Assembly (NCBI RefSeq): GCF_000422405.1 | Contig: NZ_AULS01000005.1 | Location: 124,001-188,000, forward strand | Reading direction: 5' to 3' | DNA from: Microbacterium luticocti DSM 19459 | Lineage (GTDB): Bacteria; Actinomycetota; Actinomycetes; Actinomycetales; Microbacteriaceae | Length of the DNA: 64,000 bases | In this document: positions 19,231 through 28,352 of the stretch, one piece after another | Position numbering within the stretch: the stretch's first letter is position 1 | Layout of the letters: each line of letters opens with the position of its first letter | Program-made: the position numbers and the translations under genes | Notes under the pieces: generated by a model | Seen by the model: the letters and a program-made list of their open reading frames with translations, nothing else | Database searches by the model: none | What the model was told of the DNA's origin: nothing

Positions 19231-20211
19231 TCAGTGGCCGACCCGGCTCGCCACCTCGGCGCCGGCGGCCCGCATCCGGTCCTCGTCGCCGGCGATGAGG
19301 ATGCCGGCGAACCGGTCGGCGTAGCCGCCGAGCGACGCGCTCACCGAGCCCACCACCGCGAACACCGGAGTCCCGGGGCGGCGCCGGTCGACCCTCTGGA
19401 GCACGTTGTCGATGAGCTTTCCCTGCGTGGTCTGCTCGTCCAGGCGGCCTTCGCCGACGACGACGGCGTCGGCCCGCGCCAGCTCATCGTCGAAGCCGAC
19501 GGTATCGAGCACGGTGGCGGCGCCCGAGACCAGCTCGGCGTCGAACACGGCCCACATGCCTCCCGCGAATCCGCCGGCGGCACCGGTGCGGGGCACACCG
19601 CGTGGGTCGCGGGACAGTCTCGCCGCGAGGTCGTGCAGCCGCGCGGTGAGGAACGCGACGTCGTCGGGTGAGGCGCCCTTCTGCGGGCCGAACACGGTCG
19701 CGGCGTCTTCGAAGCAGGTCACCACATCGGCGAGCACGGTGAGCCGTGCGCCGTGCAGTCCACCGGCGGTTCGGATCGCCTCGATGGCGCCGGCGCCGCC
19801 GTCGGTGGTGGCAGAGCCGCCCGCCGCGACGAGGATGTGTCGGGCGCCTCGGGCGGCGGCTGCGGCGATGAGGATGCCGGTGCCGGCCGTATCGGCGGCA
19901 CGGGGGTCGCGCGGGCCGGCATGCGGCAGGGCGATCCCGCTCGCCACGGCGAGCTCGACCACGGCGAGCCCGTCTTCGCCGAGAGCGTAGCCGGCCTCGA
20001 CCGGGTCGCCCCAGGCATCGACCGTCGCCACCGGGATGCGCTGCATCCCCAGGGCGGTGGCCAGAGCATCCATGGTGCCCTCGCCGCCGTCGGCCAGCGG
20101 ACGCTCGACGGCGGCCGCACCGGCGGCGCGCACGCCCGCGGCGACGGCGTGCGCGACCTGCGCGGCCGTGTACGTGCCCTTGAAGCTGTCGGGGGCGACC
20201 AGCACCGCCAC
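19231..20211 (-). CDS. glycerate 2-kinase family protein
   Basis: 326 residues, somewhat short for the family (about 370). It phosphorylates glycerate, feeding it into glycolysis. Family signatures are APDSFKGT at the N-terminus, PLADGGEGT, GGSATTDGGAGAI, VTGAAGG-like RTGAAGGFAGGM, and VVGEGRLDEQTTQGK. The GTG at 20211 starts just 1 nt past the stop codon of a broken transporter fragment, so its original promoter may have been lost or it may be read from upstream. It converges on glnE. Confidence 0.9.
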   Translation of the reverse strand: MAVLVAPDSFKGTYTAAQVAHAVAAGVRAAGAAAVERPLADGGEGTMDALATALGMQRIPVATVDAWGDPVEAGYALGEDGLAVVELAVASGIALPHAGPRDPRAADTAGTGILIAAAAARGARHILVAAGGSATTDGGAGAIEAIRTAGGLHGARLTVLADVVTCFEDAATVFGPQKGASPDDVAFLTARLHDLAARLSRDPRGVPRTGAAGGFAGGMWAVFDAELVSGAATVLDTVGFDDELARADAVVVGEGRLDEQTTQGKLIDNVLQRVDRRRPGTPVFAVVGSVSASLGGYADRFAGILIAGDEDRMRAAGAEVASRVGH

Positions 20212-20212
20212 C

Positions 20213-20472
20213 TCAGGCTCGCGCGGGGGCAGGTGCGGGAACGGGCTGCGGCAGTCGACGGCTGAGCACGAGCGCGACGATGGTCGGGATCCCCATGAGA
20301 GAACCGTATCCCGCGATCAGCAGCGGCCAGGTGCCGGGCATCGACAGCAGCGCGGTTGCGATCCACGGGGCGATGCCGCCGCCGATGGCCGCGTTCCGCG
20401 TGGAACGTCGACTGCGCACCGAACATGGCACCGTAGCCGAAGATGAGCTCGACGAACACGTCGAGCGCCAAG
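20213..20472 (-). pseudogene. C-terminal remnant of an MFS transporter
   Basis: Two frames together give the end of a major facilitator (metabolite:H+ symporter-like) protein. One frame reads VELIFGYGAMFGAQSTF; a second, 1 nt shifted, reads IGGGIAPWIATALL ... WPLLIAGYGSLMGIPTIVAL. About 20 residues that normally join these segments are missing, so both a deletion and a frameshift have occurred. The remnant is squeezed between the glnA1 terminator and the glycerate kinase start. No intact transporter is present. Confidence 0.65.
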
Positions 20473-20475
20473 ACG

Positions 20476-20509
20476 ATCGAGGGCCCCGGCGTGTGCCGGA
20501 GCCCTCGAT
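20476..20509 (-). terminator. glnA1 terminator
   Basis: A 14-bp stem with one mismatch (ATCGAGGGC, CCGGC / GCCGG, GCCCTCGAT) and a GTGT loop starts 16 bp after the glnA1 stop on the minus strand. Confidence 0.75.
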
Positions 20510-20524
20510 GCGTCGTCGGTGGGA

Positions 20525-21949
<1,425 letters not shown>

Positions 21950-22013
21950 GGGGCTCCTTCTCGGACGCGGTCGGGTCCGCGGTACGGACGTGCTTCGAAC
22001 CTATCCCAGCCGC

Positions 22014-22051
22014 GTTGCCCGGCCGTGTCCCGCATGTTTCGGGCATGTTAC
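22014..22051 (-). promoter_or_regulatory. GlnR-type box upstream of glnA1
   Basis: On the minus strand the sequence reads GTAAC-N6-GAAAC-N6-GACAC-N6-GCAAC. This matches the actinobacterial GlnR consensus gTnAC-n6-GaAAC repeated twice: the first two half-sites are exact and the last two have one mismatch each. It ends 64 bp before the glnA1 start. Confidence 0.75.
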
Positions 22052-22073
22052 GCCGGCCGATTAGGCTGGGCGG

Positions 22074-22526
22074 GTGCCCGACGCCCCCAGATCCGCGCCA
22101 TCCGGCCCTGCGACTCCTTCCCATCCGGGTGAGCGATGGGGTCTTCCGGCATCCGGCCCGAAGAGTGTCGCCCGGTTCGGCAGGCGCCTGGCCGCCTTGG
22201 CGATCGACATCGCCACGGCGGCCCTGATCGGGTACGCGTTCTTCGGCAGCATCGACCCGGTCACCGGGGTGCGCCTGGCCGACCCGCTGGCGACGAACCT
22301 GGTGTTCGCGGCCGTGCAGATCGTGTTCATCCCGACCATCGGCGGCAGTCCCGGCCACCGCATCATGGGCATGCGCCTGGTGCGGGTGCACGGCGGCTGG
22401 GTGGGTCTGTGGCGGCCGGTGCTGCGTACCGCGCTGCTGTTCTTGGTGATCCCGGCGTTGATCTGGGACGCCGACCACCGCGGCCTGCACGACAAGGCGG
22501 CCGGGACCGTGCTGTTGCGGGTGTGA
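22074..22526 (+). CDS. RDD family membrane protein
   Basis: 150 residues. The RDD signature is seen as FGRRLAALAIDIATAALIG, with the Arg and Asp residues that name the family. Hydrophobic segments lie at about 44-60, 75-95 and 122-137, and the C-terminal WDADHRGLHDKAAGTVLL is typical. Function is unknown; it is an inner-membrane protein. It is divergent from glnA1, and the same combination is found widely in actinobacteria. The GTG start has no ribosome site; TAGGCT (22062-22067) ends 6 nt before it, so the mRNA is probably leaderless. The glnA1 GlnR box sits just upstream and could affect both genes. Confidence 0.9.
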   Translation: MPDAPRSAPSGPATPSHPGERWGLPASGPKSVARFGRRLAALAIDIATAALIGYAFFGSIDPVTGVRLADPLATNLVFAAVQIVFIPTIGGSPGHRIMGMRLVRVHGGWVGLWRPVLRTALLFLVIPALIWDADHRGLHDKAAGTVLLRV

Positions 22527-22546
22527 CCGTAGACGCCGGTAGGTCG

Positions 22547-22582
22547 CTCAGCGCGGGCGCGGGGCTCAGCGCGGGCGCGGGG
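22547..22582. repeat. 18-bp direct repeat at the DUF4191 3' end
   Basis: CTCAGCGCGGGCGCGGGG occurs twice head to tail (22547-22564, 22565-22582). The second copy holds the DUF4191 stop codon, the first lies beyond it. The small duplication therefore copied a gene end, like the larger one downstream of parE. Confidence 0.7.
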
Positions 22583-23276
22583 CGCGGGCGCGCATGGGGT
22601 CGATCCCCTTCGGGATCGGCAGCGACGCCAGCGACTGCGAGACCGAGTCGATGCGCTTGATCACGGCGGCCTGGGTCGCCCGGTTGATCGACTTCGGCAG
22701 CTTCTTGATGGTCTTGGCCAGGTCGGCGATGGGCACGTCGCCCTCACCGTGCCCGACGTAGATCACCGTCACCGGAACACCGGATGCCACTCGCTTGGCC
22801 TTCGCCTTCTCTTCGTTCACCAGGCGGGTCAGGCGTCCACGCGACCCTTCGCCGACGACGACGATGCCGCCGCGGCCGATCGCCCGGTACACGGCCTCCT
22901 GGGTCTTGGGGTTCACACCGACCGGCGTCTCGTCGGCGCGCCAGCTGCGGCCGAGCGCGGTCGAGAGCACGTGCCCGGTCGCCCCGGGACGCCCGTCGAT
23001 CTTCTGATACATCGCCTTGGTCGACAGCCGGGTCATCGTCATCAGCGAGACCAGCACGCCGAACAGCAGGCCGGTGACCCCCCACAGGATGATGCTCCAC
23101 ACCTGGGAGGGCGGCAGCAGGAAGCCGACGAGGATGCCGACCCAGATCCCCGCGACGAGGATGCCGATCAGCGCCCAGGGCAGCCACGGGAAGACGTCCT
23201 TCGTGAAGACGAAGAGGGACTTGAGCTGGGAGAAGAAGTTCGGCTTCTTGTCGGCCCGGGGACTGCGTGCTGCCAT
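22566..23276 (-). CDS. DUF4191 membrane protein
   Basis: 236 residues. The N-terminus is basic (PRADKKPNFFSQLKSLFVFTKD) and is followed by two membrane helices at about 33-55 and 60-83. A long cytoplasmic domain with GRGGIVVVGEGSRGRLTRLVNEE follows. This is the actinobacterial DUF4191 family, function unknown. It often lies near glnA, RDD and the lipoate genes lipA/lipB; here glnA and RDD are present but lipA and lipB are not in the window. TAGGCT (23289-23284 on this strand) ends 7 nt before the ATG, suggesting a leaderless start. Confidence 0.9.
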   Translation of the reverse strand: MAARSPRADKKPNFFSQLKSLFVFTKDVFPWLPWALIGILVAGIWVGILVGFLLPPSQVWSIILWGVTGLLFGVLVSLMTMTRLSTKAMYQKIDGRPGATGHVLSTALGRSWRADETPVGVNPKTQEAVYRAIGRGGIVVVGEGSRGRLTRLVNEEKAKAKRVASGVPVTVIYVGHGEGDVPIADLAKTIKKLPKSINRATQAAVIKRIDSVSQSLASLPIPKGIDPMRARAPRPR

Positions 23277-23392
23277 ACCCACCAGCCTACCTTTCCGCGT
23301 CGGTTCCTCCCCAGCCGGGGCCGTGCCACCGGTTGTCCACGGATGTGTCACTCGCCGCTTCCACGGCCGGCTGTGCCGGGCACACTGGGCCC

Positions 23393-25105
23393 ATGGTCCC
23401 CACAGCGATCCCGACAGTGATTCCGACAGTGATTCCGACGGTGGCCGGCGGCAACGAAACGGCGGTGACCGCCGAGTCGGGGCTGCCGGCCGGTGCACGG
23501 CATATCCGACGGGTGCGGCCTCCGGACGCGCCGTGGGACGGCATCCTGGCGCGCACCGACGACGGTGTGACCGGAGTGCTCGTGTCCGCCGACGACCTCG
23601 CCGACCTGTGGACGTGGGCGGGAGCGCGCGACGGTCACCTGGCGGCGCCACTCGATGTGCTGCGCGGCGAGGAGGGCCTGCTCGCGGTGATGCCGGTGTG
23701 TGCGGAACGGGTCGATGCGTTCGTGCAGCGGCGGGTGGATGCCGCGGTGCCGGTGTCTGCGGGCGAGGCGGTCACCCTCGCCGTGAGCATCGTGCGCGGC
23801 ACCGTCGAGGCGCAGCGTCTCGCCGCCGACGACGTCGCCCTGGTGGGGCAGTGGTGGCTGGCCGAGGGCGGTCGCCCGGTGCTGGTGGGTGGGGCGGGAC
23901 AGCCGGTGACGGATGCCGCAGCCGCGGTTCTGGAGGCGCTCGGCGACGCGGTGGACGACGCAGGCGCCCGCCACGCGGTGGAGTGCACCCGCACCCTGCT
24001 CGCCGACGTGCGCGCGCTCGCGCACGCCCCGGATGAGGCTGAGGCGGCGCTGTTCGCGGTGGCCGACCCGGAGCCGTTGGCCACGGCGGTGTACGCGCCG
24101 GCCCGTGCGCGCAGCGTCGCGGTGGACCGGGGGAGCGCGGCGCGCACCGACGGGAACGGCGGGAGGCCACAGCGGGCGACACGTCGCGACTCCGGGCGTC
24201 GTCGTGCCGCACCGGACGACGCGGATCTGCCCCGATCGGGCGCACACGGGGCGGAGGAGGGCGGGATGGACCCGCGCCGCGGCGGGAGTCGCGGGGCCGT
24301 GCCCGTGGGAGCCGAGCCGCCCGCACACAGCGGCGGCCGGCGCGGGCAGCGACAGTCGCATGGCCCGGAAGCCGAACCACCCGCCCAGAGCGGATGGTGG
24401 GCGCCGCTGGTGCCGCACACCGATCGACCGCTGCCCGAGCTCGCGTCGGCGGCTGTCACCGCCGTCTGGCGACGGGTACGGGCCGACCGCCCGGGTCGTC
24501 GTCGCCATCCGGTGATGCTGGCGGCGGGCCTGGGTGCCGCCGTGCTCGCGGTGGGACTGCTCTGGCCGCAGGGATCGGGGGGCCGCGCAACCGCAGACGG
24601 CAGCCCTGCGACGATGCGGTCGTCGTCGATCGCCGCGACGGCCCCGGGGACCGCGGGCCCGCGCGTGCCCGCGCCGTCCTCGTCCCCGGCCGCGCCCGAC
24701 GGGGAGGGGCCGGGCGATGAGACGGCCGCCGATCGGGGCCTGGCGGACGCGCCGGCCGGCGAGGTCGATCCGTCCGCCGGCTCTGACGCACCGGCGACCG
24801 GGCCCGAGGCATCCACCGCGTCGGTGGAGCGGGCGACCGAGGCCCTGCTGGCGACGCGCGCGGCCTGCCGGGACGACGCCTGCCGGGCGAAGACCCAGGA
24901 GGATCCCCGCGCGCGCTTTCCGCTGGGGGCCGCCACTCTGCCCGCGTTCCGGCGCACGCTCACGCTGTTGGACGACTTCGGCGGTGCCGCCGTCCTGCGC
25001 GTGCATCCGCGCGACGGGCAGACGCCCGATCAGCTCGTGGTCGTGGTGCGCGAAGACGACCGATGGCTGCTGCGCGACGTGCGGGACGTCGCACAGCAGC
25101 CATGA
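23393..25105 (+). CDS. uncharacterised single-pass membrane protein
   Basis: About 570 residues from the ATG at 23393; this start is uncertain because no clear ribosome site precedes it and in-frame GTGs follow. I recognise no family. The start repeats IPTV three times from 15-bp DNA repeats. Residues 30-230 look globular (DDGVTGVLVSADDLADLW, GEAVTLAVSIVRGTVEAQRLA) with faint resemblance to inactive kinase-like regulators. Residues 240-350 are Arg/Gly-rich and disordered. One membrane helix (HPVMLAAGLGAAVLAVGLLWP) is near 380. A Ser/Ala/Pro-rich linker leads to an extracellular C-terminal domain with two cysteines (AACRDDACRAK). It is convergent with the E2 gene. Confidence 0.6.
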   Translation: MVPTAIPTVIPTVIPTVAGGNETAVTAESGLPAGARHIRRVRPPDAPWDGILARTDDGVTGVLVSADDLADLWTWAGARDGHLAAPLDVLRGEEGLLAVMPVCAERVDAFVQRRVDAAVPVSAGEAVTLAVSIVRGTVEAQRLAADDVALVGQWWLAEGGRPVLVGGAGQPVTDAAAAVLEALGDAVDDAGARHAVECTRTLLADVRALAHAPDEAEAALFAVADPEPLATAVYAPARARSVAVDRGSAARTDGNGGRPQRATRRDSGRRRAAPDDADLPRSGAHGAEEGGMDPRRGGSRGAVPVGAEPPAHSGGRRGQRQSHGPEAEPPAQSGWWAPLVPHTDRPLPELASAAVTAVWRRVRADRPGRRRHPVMLAAGLGAAVLAVGLLWPQGSGGRATADGSPATMRSSSIAATAPGTAGPRVPAPSSSPAAPDGEGPGDETAADRGLADAPAGEVDPSAGSDAPATGPEASTASVERATEALLATRAACRDDACRAKTQEDPRARFPLGAATLPAFRRTLTLLDDFGGAAVLRVHPRDGQTPDQLVVVVREDDRWLLRDVRDVAQQP

Positions 25106-25117
25106 CGGCTGTGCCGG

Positions 25118-26923
25118 TCAGATGCCGAGGGCGCCCTCGAAGTCGCCGGACTCGAGCCGGGCCTTGACCGCGCCGAGGAAGCGCGCGGCGTCGGCGCCGT
25201 CGATGACGCGGTGGTCGTACGAGAGCGCGAGGTAGACGTACGAACGGATCGCGATCGCGTCCTTGCCGTCCACCGACACGACGCCGGGCCGCTTGACCAC
25301 GGTTCCGGTGCCGAGGATCGCCGACTGCGGCAGGAACACGACGGGCGTGTCGAACAGCGCGCCGCGTGAGCCGGTGTTGGTCAGCGTGAACGTGCCGCCG
25401 CCCAGCTCGTCGGGCTTGAGCTTGTTGTCGCGGGTGCGGGCGGCGAGGTCGGCGATCTCGTGCGCGATCTGGGCGATGTTCTTGGCGCCCGCATCCCGCA
25501 GCACCGGGGTGAGCAGGCCGCGCTCGGTGTCCACGGCGATCGAAAGGTTCTCGCTCGCCGGGTAGACGATGTTCTCACCGTCGACGGTCGCGTTGATCAC
25601 CGGGAACGCCTGCAGCGCCTCGGCGGCGGCGAGGGCGAAAAACGGCAGGAACGACAGCTTGTCGCCGGTCTTGGCCTGGAAGTCCGCCTTGACGCGGTCA
25701 CGCAACGCCGCCAGCCGGGTCACATCGACCTCCACCACCGTGGTCAGCTGCGCGGTCTGTTGCATGGAGGCCACGGCGCGCTCGGCGAGCACCTTGCGCA
25801 GACGCGACATCGGCTGGGTCGTGCCGCGCAACGGCGACACCTCCAGCGGCGCTGGTGCGGCTGCGGCGGGGGTGACGGATGCCGGGGCCTTCGCGGCCTG
25901 TGCCGCCTTGAGCACGTCCTCCTTGCGGATGCGCCCGCCGACGCCGGTGCCGGTGACCGTGCGCAGGTCGACGCCCTGCTGCTGGGCGAGACGACGCACC
26001 AACGGCGTGACATAGGTGATCTCGTCGTCGTCGCCGGCGGCAGGCATCGCAGGCGCAGCCGGGGCCGACGCAGCCGGGGTGGGTGCGGCCGGCGCGGGCG
26101 CGGCCTGCGCCGCAGGAACCGGCGCCGCGGCGGGTGCCTGCTCGGCGGGTGCCTGCTCGGCGGGGGCCGGTGCGGCCGGCGCAGCCTCGGGCGCGGGCTG
26201 GGCGGGAGCCTGCTCGGCGGGTGCCGGGGCCGGCTCGGGTGTGGCCGGGGCGGCGGCACCGGCCTCACCGATCCGGCCGAGCGGCGAGCCGACGGCAACG
26301 GTCTCGTCCTCGCCGACGAGGATCTGCTGCAGCACACCGGCGAACGGCGACGGGATCTCGGTGTCGACCTTGTCCGTGGAGATCTCCAGCAGCGGCTCGT
26401 CGACCGCGACGGTGTCGCCGACGTTCTTGAGCCAGCGGGTGACGGTGCCTTCGGTGACGCTTTCACCCAGCTCGGGCAGCACCACGTCCCGACCGGCGCC
26501 CGCCGGTGCGGTCGTCGTGGCGGGCTCGGCAGGCGCCGCGGCGGACGCGGTCTCGGCCTGCTCGGCCTCTGCGTCCTGGGCAGGCGCCTGTGCGGCTGGG
26601 GCGGCTTCGGCAGGCGCCTCGGCGGCAGGCGCCTCCGCGGCGGGCGCGGCTTCGGCGGGCTGCTCAGCGGGTGCCGACGCCCCCGAACCGTCGCCGATGC
26701 GGGCCAGCACGGCACCGACCTCGACGGTCTCATCCTCAGCCACGAGGATCTCTTCGATCACGCCGCTGACCGGCGAGGGGATCTCGGTGTCCACCTTGTC
26801 CGTGGAGATCTCGAGCAGGCCCTCGTCCTCCTGGACGGTGTCGCCGACGTTCTTGAGCCAGCGGGTGACCGTTCCCTCGGTGACGCTCTCGCCGAGCGCG
26901 GGGAGGACCACGGAAGTGCTCAT
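25118..26923 (-). CDS. sucB: dihydrolipoamide acyltransferase E2
   Basis: 601 residues. Domains in order: two lipoyl domains, each with EISTDKVDTEIPSP (the lysine is lipoylated), joined by long Ala/Pro/Glu linkers; an E3/E1-binding domain (TPLVRRLAQQQGVDLRTVTGTGVGGRIRKEDV); and the acyltransferase core ending in SYDHRVIDGADAARFL with the HxxxDG active site. Similar genes are usually named sucB, but in actinobacteria this protein is commonly the E2 of pyruvate dehydrogenase, the 2-oxoglutarate activity being carried by a fused Kgd/OdhA. It is the last gene of pepA-lpdA-E2, with GAAGGAGA before its ATG. Confidence 0.92.
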   Translation of the reverse strand: MSTSVVLPALGESVTEGTVTRWLKNVGDTVQEDEGLLEISTDKVDTEIPSPVSGVIEEILVAEDETVEVGAVLARIGDGSGASAPAEQPAEAAPAAEAPAAEAPAEAAPAAQAPAQDAEAEQAETASAAAPAEPATTTAPAGAGRDVVLPELGESVTEGTVTRWLKNVGDTVAVDEPLLEISTDKVDTEIPSPFAGVLQQILVGEDETVAVGSPLGRIGEAGAAAPATPEPAPAPAEQAPAQPAPEAAPAAPAPAEQAPAEQAPAAAPVPAAQAAPAPAAPTPAASAPAAPAMPAAGDDDEITYVTPLVRRLAQQQGVDLRTVTGTGVGGRIRKEDVLKAAQAAKAPASVTPAAAAPAPLEVSPLRGTTQPMSRLRKVLAERAVASMQQTAQLTTVVEVDVTRLAALRDRVKADFQAKTGDKLSFLPFFALAAAEALQAFPVINATVDGENIVYPASENLSIAVDTERGLLTPVLRDAGAKNIAQIAHEIADLAARTRDNKLKPDELGGGTFTLTNTGSRGALFDTPVVFLPQSAILGTGTVVKRPGVVSVDGKDAIAIRSYVYLALSYDHRVIDGADAARFLGAVKARLESGDFEGALGI

Positions 26924-26978
26924 GGGTGTGTCTCCTTCAAGCCGTTGTCTGTCCTAGCTTAGTGATCCCGCGCTCGGA

Positions 26979-28352
26979 TCAGAGTGCGTGCAGCGGCTTG
27001 CCTGCCAGGGCGAGGAACGCCTCGCCGAGCGCCTCGCTCTGCGTCGGGTGTGCGTGGATGAGCGGGGCGATGTCTTCGGGGTGCGCCTCCCAGCCGACGG
27101 CCAATTGTCCCTCGGTGATCAGCTCGCCGACGCGGTCGCCCAGCAGGTGCACGCCCAGCACCGGCCCGTCCACCAGCCGCACCACCTTCACCAGGCCGGT
27201 GGTGCCGATGATCTCGCTCTTGCCGTTGCCGGCCAGGCTGTATTCGTACGCGGTCACGGCGTCGGCACCGTGGGCCCCGGTCGCCTGCGCTTCGGTCATC
27301 CCGACGCTGGCCACCTCGGGGTGGCAGTACGTCACCTTGGGGATGTGCGTCTCGGGTACCGGCAGCGGGTCGAGACCGGCGATCTGCTCGGCCACGAAGA
27401 TGCCCTGCGCAAAACCGCGGTGCGCCAGCTGCAGTCCGGGCACGATGTCGCCCACCGCCCAGACATGCTCGGCGTCGGTGCGCAGGCGGTCGTCGGTGTG
27501 CACGAACCCGCGGTCGAGCACGACCCCGGCCTCTTCGAAGCCCAGGCCGGCCGTGGCCGGGCCGCGCCCGACGGCCACCAGCAGGTAGTCCGCCTCGATG
27601 CTCGACCCGTCCTCGAGGGTGACCGTGACCGACTGGTCGGTCTGAGTGGCCGAGGCGAACCGCACGCCCAGCGAGAAACGGATGCCGCGCTTGCGGAACG
27701 CGCGCTCGAGTCCCTTGCTCAGGGCCACGTCCTCGTTCGGAACCAGGTGGTCGAGCGCCTCGACGATGGTGACCTCGGCGCCGAACGAGCGCCACACGCT
27801 CGCGAACTCCACACCGATCACCCCGCCGCCGAGGATCGCCACGCGGGCCGGAACCTCGTCGAGGGTGAGCGCCTGCTCGCTCGTGATGATCCGGCCGCCG
27901 ATCTCAAGGCCCGGCAGCGACCGGCTGTACGAACCGGTCGCCAGGATCACATCGGTGCCGTGCAGGATGTCGTCGCCGACCTGCACCGCACGGTCCGGCG
28001 TCAGCATCCCCTCACCGGACACGACGGTGATGCCACGCGCCTTGATGAGTCCCTCGAGCCCCTTGTACTTCTTGGCGACGATGCCCTCGCGGTAGGAGCG
28101 CACGGCGGCGATGTCGACGCCGTCCAGGCTCGCGCGGACGCCGTAGGAGGCGGCATCCCGCGCCACATCGGCGACCTCGGCGGCGTGCAGCAGCGCCTTG
28201 GTGGGGATGCAGCCGCGGTGCAGGCACGTGCCGCCCAGCTTGTCCTTCTCCACCAGCGCGACGGTCTTGCCGAGTTCGGCCGCCCGGATCGCCGCGGCAT
28301 AGCCGCCGCTGCCGCCCCCGAGGACGACGAGGTCGTAGGTCTGCTCTGTCAT
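26979..28352 (-). CDS. lpdA: dihydrolipoyl dehydrogenase E3
   Basis: 457 residues. This flavoprotein reoxidises the dihydrolipoyl groups of E2 using NAD+. The FAD site is LVVLGGGSGGYAAAIRAAELG, the redox disulfide is GGTCLHRGCIPTK, the NAD site is VAILGGGVIGVEFASVW, and the dimer-interface His-Glu pair is in HAHPTQSEALGEAF. The ATG overlaps the pepA stop by 1 nt (TGATG), so translation is coupled. The E2 gene follows after 55 bp. Together with aceE the window holds a full set of pyruvate dehydrogenase components. Confidence 0.96.
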   Translation of the reverse strand: MTEQTYDLVVLGGGSGGYAAAIRAAELGKTVALVEKDKLGGTCLHRGCIPTKALLHAAEVADVARDAASYGVRASLDGVDIAAVRSYREGIVAKKYKGLEGLIKARGITVVSGEGMLTPDRAVQVGDDILHGTDVILATGSYSRSLPGLEIGGRIITSEQALTLDEVPARVAILGGGVIGVEFASVWRSFGAEVTIVEALDHLVPNEDVALSKGLERAFRKRGIRFSLGVRFASATQTDQSVTVTLEDGSSIEADYLLVAVGRGPATAGLGFEEAGVVLDRGFVHTDDRLRTDAEHVWAVGDIVPGLQLAHRGFAQGIFVAEQIAGLDPLPVPETHIPKVTYCHPEVASVGMTEAQATGAHGADAVTAYEYSLAGNGKSEIIGTTGLVKVVRLVDGPVLGVHLLGDRVGELITEGQLAVGWEAHPEDIAPLIHAHPTQSEALGEAFLALAGKPLHAL

